Below are positions 1 through 5,264 of a stretch of DNA of 12,274 nt, piece by piece; positions within the stretch are counted from its first letter, which is position 1, and each line of letters starts with the position of its first letter. The notes below the pieces were generated by a model that was given only the letters and a program-made list of their open reading frames with translations, was not told where the DNA came from and made no database searches. The stretch is from Burkholderiales bacterium (lineage in GTDB: Bacteria; Pseudomonadota; Gammaproteobacteria; Burkholderiales; SG8-41), in NCBI GenBank assembly GCA_019746155.1, contig JAIESJ010000315.1, positions 1-12,274 of the forward strand, in the 5' to 3' direction. A program made the translations under genes and the position numbers.

Positions 1-251
1 GTACCGCGCACGTTGCTTACCGGACTTTTCTTGCGCTGAACGGCGCCGAACTCGTCGCGACCGACGAGGATAAATAGGTTGCGATGATCGCCCTCGCCGA
101 AGGCAGGCTCGCGGAGCGCGATTTCGCAGCCTGGCTGCGCGAGCGGCTGCGTCTTGCGCGCCGCGACGAGGCGCACGAGCCCCGCAAGCCGTACCGCGCG
201 AAGCCGCGCGGCGCCCGACAAGCAGGCGCCAAGGCGCGGACTGCGCGCTGA
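1..251 (+). pseudogene. Doc-type (Fic/Doc) toxin, 3' part, broken by an in-frame stop
   Basis: Reading from base 3, the frame gives TAHVAYRTFLALNGAELVAT, which matches the stretch just after the Fic motif (HPFxxGNKRTA) of death-on-curing toxins. Family members modify translation factors such as EF-Tu. After Asp-Glu-Asp-Lys a TAG at 75-77 interrupts the frame, and homology-like sequence resumes at once (VAMIALAEGRLAERDFAAWL), ending at a TGA at 249-251. The family usually has an ordinary residue at this place, so I read this as a nonsense mutation in a formerly intact gene. The Fic motif itself and any antitoxin lie outside the window. The last 30 or so residues are Arg/Ala-rich and not typical of the family. 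Identification is by remembered family pattern; a base-call error at 75-77 would be the alternative. Confidence 0.68.
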
Positions 252-314
252 TCCCGCGTCCGACGGCAAGAGGACGCCGCGGCGCGGCGCGAACCTGTTC
301 ATGATCCTTCCTCC

Positions 315-707
315 TCAGCCTTGCAGCAGAACCTCGAACCGCGCCCGTTTCCAGGGATTGCGGCTGTTCTTCAATGCCACGATGCGCGCGGAAAGCTTTT
401 CACCGCGGTCGAGAAGCTGGGCGACGGCGTGGTTCTCGAGCCGGGGAACGTAGCCGAGCTTACTCCCGTTCCAGTCAACGCGGATTGCTTTTTTGTCATA
501 AGGATTATGCGGTTCGCGGACGAGGTCAAGCGCCTGGCCTTCGTGCAGCAGCGGCCAGAGCGTTTCACCTGCATGATATTGGAATCCCGCGACGGGGGAG
601 GTTTGCAGCAGGATCGCGCGGGTTTGCACCGGCCGCGCGATGCCGCCGCCGGGCAGCAGCCCCGCGAGCGCGATCAACGAACGAAAGAATTGCCGGCGCA
701 ACATCAT
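315..707 (-). CDS. HIRAN-domain protein with Tat-like signal peptide
   Basis: 130 residues. The N-terminus MMLRRQFFRSLIALAGLLPG has a twin-arginine pattern (RRQFF) followed by a hydrophobic stretch, so export by Tat (or Sec) is likely, with possible cleavage near GIA at 22-24. The rest, about 32-128, is a HIRAN domain: GFQYHAGE at 41-48, LVREPHNPYDKKAIRV at 62-77 and KLGYVPRLEN at 83-92. HIRAN domains in eukaryotic Rad5/HLTF bind free DNA 3' ends; the role of bacterial stand-alone versions is not established. An exported one would see a non-chromosomal ligand, so the usual DNA-repair reading may not apply. The gene has a good ribosome site (AGGAAGGA, a few bases before the tandem ATG ATG; 707 or 704 could start it). 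It faces the broken doc gene and has no operon partner. Confidence 0.78.
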   Translation of the reverse strand: MMLRRQFFRSLIALAGLLPGGGIARPVQTRAILLQTSPVAGFQYHAGETLWPLLHEGQALDLVREPHNPYDKKAIRVDWNGSKLGYVPRLENHAVAQLLDRGEKLSARIVALKNSRNPWKRARFEVLLQG

Positions 708-1095
708 GGTCCTTCCTGCGGGGGAACGTTGTCCCCGCTGATTCCGTGTCTTCGCGGCCCAGTTTACGTGTGCCGACTCTCAGAACTCGATAGTGCGCGA
801 TGCCGGTTGGGCGATTGAATATAACTTATTGTTTTTATTGATAAAATTTCACGTCTTTGCTATCGGTGAAAATCTGTTCCGGCTGGCAGTCTGTCGGACT
901 TGGCCCCCATTCACCGGAACGGGTGGTGTTAACGGATCGCCGTCGATCGACGCTGCGGCGCCAGGCTGCTTAAGAAAGAAACTTTGCGTGCCGCAACGCC
1001 GTGTCGGCCGGAACCAACGTCGCCTGCATGGCGTTCTTTTCGCCTCGTTCTTTGATTTTTTTCATTTCAGGAGTTTGTCGGGGCTAAGTCCGACA
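708..1095. other. 388-bp gap without a recognisable gene
   Basis: I see no convincing coding sequence here and no MazE-like antitoxin in front of the mazF remnant. The stretch at about 815-860 is very AT-rich compared with the surroundings and could hold promoters, for example for the HIRAN gene on the minus strand, but no hexamer pair is good enough to call. It contains one copy of a short dispersed motif (892-903) and the hairpin before mazF (1075-1096). Confidence 0.6.
892..903 (-). repeat. Copy 1 of dispersed motif CCAAGTCCGACA
   Basis: The plus strand reads TGTCGGACTTGG, the exact reverse complement of the 12 bases at 3311-3322. Unlike the other two copies it is not part of an evident hairpin. 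It lies in the gap between the HIRAN gene and the mazF remnant. Confidence 0.55.
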
Positions 1096-1096
1096 A
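1075..1096. repeat. Palindromic repeat between ribosome site and start codon of mazF remnant
   Basis: TTGTCGG at 1075-1081 and CCGACAA at 1090-1096 form a perfect 7-bp stem with an 8-base loop. The right half, CTAAGTCCGACAA, differs by one base from 3311-3323. The hairpin lies between an AGGAG at 1069-1073 and the ATG at 1096-1098, pushing the ribosome site about 22 bases from the start. It could be an inserted palindromic repeat or a translational/regulatory hairpin. Confidence 0.6.
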
Positions 1097-1500
1097 TGCG
1101 TAAGCGCGGGAGTGTCTGGCTCGCCAATCTCAATCCCGGGCGCGGTGCCGAGCCGGGAAAGATTCGCCCCGTGCTGATCGTGCAGAGCCAGGCGCTGCTC
1201 GATGCCGAGCATCCCTCGACGCTCATTATTATGCCCCTGACGACCCGCCTGGCGGATGATGCCGAGCCGCTGCGGCTGCGCATCCCGGCACAGGGCCGGT
1301 TGATGAAGGACTCGGACGAACGATGTCGGCGAAGGATCGCCGACCTACCGGCTATAGCTTGCGTCCGCGAGACTCAGGCGGCCATTACCTTGACGTGCCC
1401 TTGCTTGCCGTATTTGAGAATCCGCTTGTCGCGCGTCACGATGACCGCGTTTTTCAGGCGTGCGGTCGCCACCAGAAAACGGTCCGCCGGATCGGCGTGA
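1096..1500 (+). pseudogene. MazF/PemK-family toxin, C-terminally truncated
   Basis: The first about 74 residues are typical of the MazF/PemK (PemK_toxin) family: RGSVWLANLNPGRGAEPGKIRPVLIVQSQALLD followed by TLIIMPLTTRLADDAEPLRLRIP, in two pieces of the same frame. These proteins are sequence-specific mRNA endonucleases. Family members run about 105-115 residues and end with an IDQ/IDNRRL segment; here homology stops at MKDSD (about base 1317), and the frame runs on through unrelated Arg-rich sequence that overlaps vapC antisense. The break coincides with a perfect hairpin at 1325-1344. No antitoxin gene precedes it, and the ribosome site is displaced by a hairpin. I infer a degraded orphan toxin, made harmless by loss of its C-terminal third. 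Confidence 0.72.
1325..1344 (-). terminator. Hairpin 30 bp downstream of vapC
   Basis: GTCGGCGA and TCGCCGAC pair perfectly over 8 bp around a 4-base loop. It follows the vapC stop by about 30 bases and could end the antitoxin-toxin transcript, though no T-tract follows on that strand. It also marks the point where mazF homology ends. Confidence 0.4.
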
Positions 1501-1799
1501 AATCCGCCGGGTAAATTGCAACTTTCGATGGCGATTTCCGGCTCCAGTCCCACCAGCTTGAAATCCGGTCGATCAAGCGCCTGCCTGATCCATTCGGACA
1601 CGGGAATGGGCAATTCGAGCCGCCCCTTGCTTTCCAGCAACGCGATTTCCCAGACCGATACCACGGAAATCCGGATTGCCTGGCGTGAACCGGCGTCCTC
1701 GATCGCGCGCACCGCGGCCGGCTTGATGCGTCCCGATTCGCCATACGCAAGCCAAATCCAGACGTGCGTGTCGAACAGAAGCGGGAAGTCCGGCTTCAT
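1374..1799 (-). CDS. vapC: VapC-type toxin, PIN-domain ribonuclease
   Basis: 141 residues, the normal length for a VapC. PIN-domain acidic residues are in place: Asp10 in LLFDTHVWIW, Glu51 in VSVWEIALLESKGRL, Asp103/Asp106 in HADPADRFLVATA and Asp124 in VTRDKRIL. These bind Mg2+ for cleavage of RNA, typically tRNA or rRNA in this family. The start ATG overlaps the antitoxin stop (ATGA), which indicates translational coupling and an operon with the gene upstream. Nothing suggests inactivation. The C-terminus GKQGHVKVMAA is a normal ending for the family. The exact RNA target cannot be told from the sequence. Confidence 0.93.
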   Translation of the reverse strand: MKPDFPLLFDTHVWIWLAYGESGRIKPAAVRAIEDAGSRQAIRISVVSVWEIALLESKGRLELPIPVSEWIRQALDRPDFKLVGLEPEIAIESCNLPGGFHADPADRFLVATARLKNAVIVTRDKRILKYGKQGHVKVMAA

Positions 1800-2071
1800 T
1801 TGCCGCGGCGTTTGCGGGTTCGGGGATACAGATTCGGCTCGGTCCCCGCCTCAGCCTCCCACTCGACGTCAATGGGGCTTTCAATGTCGCCCACGTAGGT
1901 GATGGTTCCGGCCATATATCCAAACAACGGCTTGCGCGTCTCCGGTTCCACGGCCACGAGTTTCGCGACCGGCTTGCCGCGCTTGGTGATGACGATCGGC
2001 TTGCGCGTCCTCGCGATCTCGTCCATCAGCTTCAGGCATTTGGCTTTGAACTCCGCGGCGGAGATTTCCAT
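1796..2071 (-). CDS. Phd/YefM-family antitoxin, partner of vapC
   Basis: 91 residues from the chosen start. The N-terminal half, MEISAAEFKAKCLKLMDEIA then PIVITKRGKPVAKLVAVEP, is the Phd/YefM DNA-binding and dimerisation fold. The C-terminal part is acidic then basic and should wrap the PIN toxin. An upstream in-frame ATG at 2092 is possible, but the AAGGA at about 7 bases before the ATG at 2071, and the family's usual MxxxSAAEFK start, decide for 2071. The next gene, vapC, overlaps by 4 bp. A 21-bp palindrome just upstream is the probable autoregulatory operator. As in other such pairs, the antitoxin-toxin complex should repress the operon. Confidence 0.9.
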   Translation of the reverse strand: MEISAAEFKAKCLKLMDEIARTRKPIVITKRGKPVAKLVAVEPETRKPLFGYMAGTITYVGDIESPIDVEWEAEAGTEPNLYPRTRKRRGK

Positions 2072-2084
2072 CGTCGTTTCCTTG

Positions 2085-2105
2085 ATGACCATATATTATG
2101 GTCAT
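2085..2105. promoter_or_regulatory. Probable operator of the antitoxin-toxin operon
   Basis: ATGACCATA (2085-2093) and TATGGTCAT (2097-2105) are perfect 9-bp inverted repeats around a 3-base TAT spacer. The site ends 14 bp before the antitoxin start codon. On the minus strand it contains CATAAT, close to a sigma-70 -10 hexamer, so a protein bound here would block the promoter. Phd/YefM antitoxins bind palindromes in this position. Confidence 0.7.
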
Positions 2106-2184
2106 GAGCTTACTCCCGGCCGGCCTCTGCCGCAAGCCGCTCAAGCCGCCGCATCAAATTGCGTGCAGCGCCGCCCCGGGCCGG

Positions 2185-3162
2185 TCACGGGCCCGGGTAG
2201 CGGGCGAGAGCCGCCTTCAGCAGCCCGGCGACGGTCTTGCGCAGCGGTTCGGGTTCCACCACTTCCACCGCGGGGCCGTGGCGCAGAATGTCCATGACGA
2301 GTTCCCGTTCGTCGCGATAGGGGATTTTCAATTCGTAACGCCCGTCGATGAGGAACTGCCCGGCCTGCTGCGGATGCCAGCGTTCGTCGGCGACCCACCG
2401 CGCGCGCTCGGGCGTGAACCGCAGCACGGCGGTCTTGTTGGCCTTGCCCGAGAAGATGCCGTAGGCGCTGGCGAAATATTCGTCGAGTCGCGCTTCCGGC
2501 AAGCTGTCCGCGGTTTCTTCCAGTTCGCGCGCATCGCGAATGCGGTCCACGGCGAAGCTGCGCAGGTCGTTGCGCAGATGGCACCAGCCGTCGAGGTACC
2601 AGTTGTCACGGTAATGCACGAGCCGTTGCGGCGACACCGTGCGCTCGGTGACGCGGTCACGGTCACGGCCGTGGTAAACGATGCGCAGTCTGCGGCGCTG
2701 CAGGGTGGCTCCGGCAAGCACGTGAAACCATGCGCCTGTGGGCCGGGCCGCCATGCCGAGCACGCGAATGCGGCGCGCAGTCTCCGCGAGTCCGAGGCGC
2801 TTGTGCGCGAGCAGCTCGGTGACGCGGCGCGACAGCGGCGCGAGGTGCTCGCCGAGCAGCCCGGGCTCGAGGTTTTCGAGCAGCCGGTCGAAGACGATCA
2901 GCGCCTGCAGTTCCTGGGCGTTGAACCACAGGCCGGGAAGCTCGTAGGTGCCGCCGTCGGCGTCGCGCTGGTAGTAATAACCGCCCAGTTCCTCATGCCA
3001 TTCGATCGGCGCGTTCAGGCAATTCTTCATGAGCCGGATCAGGCGATAGATGGTCGGCGCGGAACAGTTGTCCAGGCGCGCCATCAGGTCTTCGCGGGAA
3101 ATGGGCGTGCGACGGCTGCGCAGTATCTTATGCAGCTCGTAGATGCGATCGAATTTGTCCAT
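2185..3162 (-). CDS. WYL-domain transcriptional regulator (HTH-WYL-WCX)
   Basis: 325 residues from the MDKFDRIYELHKILRSRR start. Residues 1-60 form a helix-turn-helix, with SAPTIYRLIRLMK as the likely recognition helix region. The WYL domain covers about 145-210 with the motif itself at 188-190 (RDNWYLDGWCH), and a WCX-like C-terminal domain lies at about 242-320. WYL proteins bind nucleic-acid or nucleotide ligands and often control DNA-damage or phage-defence genes. The same frame is open to an ATG at 3264, but family members start near MDKF, and a 13-bp inverted repeat abuts this ATG. No strong ribosome site is seen at 3162. No defence operon is adjacent, only the toxin-antitoxin pair downstream on the same strand (79 bp to its operator). 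The regulator probably acts on its own promoter and possibly distant targets. Confidence 0.88.
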   Translation of the reverse strand: MDKFDRIYELHKILRSRRTPISREDLMARLDNCSAPTIYRLIRLMKNCLNAPIEWHEELGGYYYQRDADGGTYELPGLWFNAQELQALIVFDRLLENLEPGLLGEHLAPLSRRVTELLAHKRLGLAETARRIRVLGMAARPTGAWFHVLAGATLQRRRLRIVYHGRDRDRVTERTVSPQRLVHYRDNWYLDGWCHLRNDLRSFAVDRIRDARELEETADSLPEARLDEYFASAYGIFSGKANKTAVLRFTPERARWVADERWHPQQAGQFLIDGRYELKIPYRDERELVMDILRHGPAVEVVEPEPLRKTVAGLLKAALARYPGP

Positions 3163-3197
3163 AAGAAGTTCGCGATCCGCTCGCTCGCGAACTTCTT
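3163..3197. promoter_or_regulatory. Long inverted repeat abutting the WYL regulator start
   Basis: AAGAAGTTCGCGA (3163-3175) and TCGCGAACTTCTT (3185-3197) are perfect 13-bp arms around a 9-base spacer, directly before the ATG. Allowing one bulged T, ATA and TAT extend the pairing to 3161-3200 and into the start codon. It may be an autoregulatory operator, an RNA hairpin hiding the start, or both. Confidence 0.65.
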
Positions 3198-3262
3198 TAT
3201 CCGCGATTTCTCGAGTTGACCGCGTTGACTGAAGGATGATTGCATTTCGTTTCACCAAAAGC

Positions 3263-3289
3263 AAACCCGCCGAAAAGCGAGGCGGTTTT
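3263..3289. terminator. Possible bidirectional terminator hairpin
   Basis: AAACCCGCC and GGCGGTTTT pair at 8 of 9 positions around a 9-base loop, with A-rich sequence on the left and T-rich on the right, so it could work in either direction. It stands alone in the gap, about 100 bp upstream of the WYL start, far from any gene end. Confidence 0.35.
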
Positions 3290-3304
3290 ACTTTCGACAG
3301 CCTC

Positions 3305-3323
3305 TCGGACCCAAGTCCGACAA
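3305..3323. repeat. Copy 3 of dispersed motif, within a hairpin
   Basis: TCGGAC-CCAA-GTCCGA is a perfect 6-bp hairpin. Its right part CCAAGTCCGACA matches the reverse complement of 892-903 exactly, and CCAAGTCCGACAA matches 1084-1096 with one mismatch. Confidence 0.5.
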
Positions 3324-3649
3324 GCTCCCGGCCGATAACCCGGTCGCGGCAGAGCGCCCGAGGCAGGTGCCTGTCGCGCCGCGTGCGGCATGGTGCGCAC
3401 CGTTTCCTCGGTGCGTGCGAGTATCGGAAGCGATCCCGATCGTTTCGCGGAAGGGGGCGGTTTATCCTTGCATTTTGAGCATGACATGTTCAGAACGCGA
3501 GGATTGTGAAAACCCATCGGGCGCCCCTTTCTCGCCGGGCGCGTGCGTGGCCGGTAACATGCGCAAAACGCATGTCAGCCTTCACTGAAAAGCCCGCCGG
3601 TCAGGATTCGAAAAAGTTTTGACTTTGTGGCTGCGGCCTCGTTTAGACT

Positions 3650-3676
3650 TAACTGGGCCGTTTTCCGGCCAAGTTA
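3650..3676 (-). terminator. Stem-loop downstream of dnaJ
   Basis: TAACT/AGTTA and GGCCG/CGGCC form a 10-bp stem with one G-A mismatch and a 5-base loop. It lies 32-58 bp after the dnaJ stop. No clear T-tract follows on the minus strand, so a terminator role is only plausible. Confidence 0.35.
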
Positions 3677-3686
3677 GCCTGCGCCG

Positions 3687-3735
3687 CAAGGTGAAGGCGT
3701 TCTTTCGCTATTCCGCAAAGAACGCCTTCACCTTG
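3687..3735. repeat. Perfect 19-bp inverted repeat over the dnaJ stop codon
   Basis: The arms are 3687-3705 (starting CAAGGTGAAGG) and 3717-3735 (ending CACCTTG), with an 11-base spacer that holds the dnaJ TAG. The right arm codes the last residues of DnaJ (KVKAFF); the left arm is its exact reversed copy in non-coding DNA. In RNA this is a very stable hairpin, likely limiting 3' decay or ending transcription. Confidence 0.8.
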
Positions 3736-4823
3736 TCCATCCACGACGTGGCGCGCGGGTTGTGGCGGCCGGCATCCTTACGGTTGATGGCCTCGAGCTC
3801 CTGCAGGAGTTCTTTCTGGCGTGCAGTGAGGTTGACCGGCGTTTCCACCACGACGTGGCACAACAGGTCGCCGTGGGCGCTCGAGCGCACGCCCTTGATG
3901 CCCTTGCCACGCAGCCTGAACACCTTCCCGGTCTGGGTTTCGGCCGGGATCTTGATTTTGGCGTAGCCATCGAGCGTCGGAATCTCGATGTCGCCGCCCA
4001 GCGCGGCGGTGGTGAAGCTCACCGGCATCTCGCAGTGCAAATCGTTGTGATCGCGCTGAAACACGGGATGCGGCTTGATATGGATCACCACGTAGAGGTC
4101 GCCGGACGGGCCGCCGTTGACGCCGGCTTCGCCTTCGCCGGAGAGCCGGATGCGGTCGCCTTCGTCCACGCCCGCGGGAATTTTCACCGACAGCGTCTTA
4201 TGTTGCTTGATGCGTCCGGCGCCGTGACAGGCCGCGCAGGGGGAGATCACGATCTTGCCGCTGCCGTGGCATTTGGGGCAGGTCTGCTGGATCGAGAAAA
4301 ACCCCTGCTGCATGCGCACCTGGCCGTGGCCGCCGCAGGTGGTGCAGGGGGTCGGGCTGGTGCCGGGCTTGGCGCCGCTGCCGTGACAGGTGCCGCATTC
4401 CTCCATCGCCGGAATGCGGATGCGGGTTTCGGTGCCGCGCGCCGCTTCCTCCAGGGAAATCTCGAGGTTGTAGCGCAGGTCGGCGCCGCGGTAGACGTTG
4501 GAGCGCGTGCGCCCGCCGCCGAAGATGTCGCCGAAGATATCGCCGAACGCATCGGCGAAGTTGCCGAAGCCGGCGCCCGCGCCAGCGGCCATCGACGGAT
4601 CGACGCCGGCATGACCGTACTGGTCGTAGGCTGCGCGCTTGCTGGCGTCCGACAGGACCTCGTACGCTTCCTTTGCTTCCTTGAAGTGCTCTTCGGCTTT
4701 CGGATTATCCGGATTGCGGTCCGGATGGTATTTCATGGCGAGCCTGCGGTAAGCCTTCTTTATTTCTTCGTCGGAGGCATCCCGATTCACGCCCAGCACT
4801 TCGTAGTAGTCTTTTTTTGCCAT
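3708..4823 (-). CDS. dnaJ: Chaperone protein DnaJ (Hsp40)
   Basis: 371 residues, normal for DnaJ. The J-domain carries HPD at 33-35 (KYHPDRN), which triggers DnaK ATP hydrolysis. A Gly/Phe-rich linker covers about 75-114. Four zinc motifs follow: CGTCHGSG 143, CTTCGGHG 160, CPKCHGSG 182 and CAACHGAG 196, making two zinc sites. The C-terminal substrate-binding and dimerisation domains are complete. In the usual grpE-dnaK-dnaJ group dnaJ follows dnaK closely; here a four-helix-bundle cassette of about 430 bp separates them, ending only 8 bp before the dnaJ ATG. The leader reads TTCACAGAACAGA, with no Shine-Dalgarno match, so translation may depend on coupling or be weakened. No sigma-32 site is seen directly before dnaJ. 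The last codons lie in a perfect inverted repeat. Confidence 0.98.
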   Translation of the reverse strand: MAKKDYYEVLGVNRDASDEEIKKAYRRLAMKYHPDRNPDNPKAEEHFKEAKEAYEVLSDASKRAAYDQYGHAGVDPSMAAGAGAGFGNFADAFGDIFGDIFGGGRTRSNVYRGADLRYNLEISLEEAARGTETRIRIPAMEECGTCHGSGAKPGTSPTPCTTCGGHGQVRMQQGFFSIQQTCPKCHGSGKIVISPCAACHGAGRIKQHKTLSVKIPAGVDEGDRIRLSGEGEAGVNGGPSGDLYVVIHIKPHPVFQRDHNDLHCEMPVSFTTAALGGDIEIPTLDGYAKIKIPAETQTGKVFRLRGKGIKGVRSSAHGDLLCHVVVETPVNLTARQKELLQELEAINRKDAGRHNPRATSWMDKVKAFFAE

Positions 4824-4861
4824 TCTGTTCTGTGAAGGGTGAATGAGTGAAGGGTGAAGGG

Positions 4862-5218
4862 CTAAGACCGCCGCTTGAGCGAGGCCGACAGCCCCATGAC
4901 TAACCCTGCAACGTCATCCATCTGCTCCTGTATCTGTTTCGCATCAGCAACAAATCCAAGCTTTGCAGCCAATTCCGTAAGTGTATCCAATTCCGACAGC
5001 GATCCGGTTGCGATGCTGAGGAAGTAAAGGAGTTCTTTAATTCCCGACCGGGCCGCGCCTTCGGCGATATTGGCGGGAACGGAAACGGCCGCACGCCGCA
5101 TTTGTGACGTGAGGCCGTAGCGTTCTGCTTCGGGGAAGGATGCGGTTAAACGGTAAATCGCACTTACCAACTCAACTGCTTGTTGCCATGCGCGCAGGCT
5201 ACGGTGGTTTCGCTTCAC
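4862..5218 (-). CDS. Four-helix-bundle protein, S23/IVS family (Avd-like fold)
   Basis: 118 residues, all helical in pattern, with the family signature: SLRAWQQAVELVSAIYRLT, then YGLTSQMRRAAVSVPANIAE and the ELLYFLSIATGSLSELDTL helix. The family is named for proteins coded within intervening sequences of some 23S rRNA genes. It also resembles Avd, the basic pentameric accessory protein of diversity-generating retroelements. Its own function is unknown, and no reverse transcriptase or rRNA is present here. The start is GTG, inside the heptamer array; an in-frame TGA lies 6 bases upstream, so no longer start is possible. It sits inside the dnaK-dnaJ unit on the same strand and may be co-transcribed with it. 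A second, truncated homologue lies at 12099. Confidence 0.9.
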   Translation of the reverse strand: MKRNHRSLRAWQQAVELVSAIYRLTASFPEAERYGLTSQMRRAAVSVPANIAEGAARSGIKELLYFLSIATGSLSELDTLTELAAKLGFVADAKQIQEQMDDVAGLVMGLSASLKRRS

Positions 5219-5260
5219 CCTTCACCCTTCACCCTTCACCCTTCACCCTTCACCCTTCAC
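5214..5260 (-). repeat. Tandem heptamer array, GGGTGAA x 6.7
   Basis: Six perfect 7-base units and a partial one, with no variation. On the minus strand it supplies the GTG start of the four-helix-bundle gene and, one unit earlier, an AAGG with 7-base spacing that can act as its ribosome site. Perfect tandem copies are prone to slippage, so the copy number may vary between cells. Confidence 0.9.
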
Positions 5261-5264
5261 GTTT

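Larger units (their letters stand above)
3163..3707. other. 545-bp gap without a recognisable gene
   Basis: Between the WYL regulator and the dnaJ stop I find no convincing gene; a minus-strand frame at 3197-3517 has no family resemblance. The gap does hold several hairpins: 3263-3289 (CCGCC/GGCGG), 3305-3320 (TCGGAC/GTCCGA), 3396-3415 (CGCACCG/CGGTGCG), 3557-3575 (ACATGCG/CGCATGT), 3650-3676 and the dnaJ-end repeat. No tRNA is visible. A structured RNA cannot be excluded. Confidence 0.55.
4832..5260. mobile_element. Heptamer module (a): inverted arms around a four-helix-bundle gene
   Basis: The left arm (4832-4861) has GTGAAGGGTGAA, a TGA break, and GTGAAGGGTGAAGGG. The right arm (5214-5260) has six exact TTCACCC heptamers plus TTCAC. 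The outermost 12 bases on each side are perfect inverted repeats (4832-4843 and 5249-5260). Between them is one gene. The module fills the dnaK-dnaJ gap, 4 bp from the dnaK stop and 8 bp from the dnaJ start. No target-site duplication is evident. Calling it mobile is an inference from the inverted ends, the varied cargo and five similar loci in this window. Confidence 0.5.

Noticed and set aside
3340..3480. tRNA or riboswitch in the structured gap
   Set aside because: There are several short hairpins but no cloverleaf, T-loop signature or CCA end, and no riboswitch motif I recognise.
3197..3517. Small minus-strand open frame of about 106 residues upstream of the WYL gene
   Set aside because: It runs through several hairpins and the dispersed motif, and shows no recognisable domain or ribosome site.
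4862..5218. Diversity-generating retroelement because of the Avd-like protein
   Set aside because: No reverse transcriptase, template/variable repeat pair or target gene is visible in the window.
5214..5260. Heptamer array as CRISPR or telomere-like repeat
   Set aside because: Units are 7 bases without spacers, so not CRISPR; it is internal and between core genes, so not telomeric.
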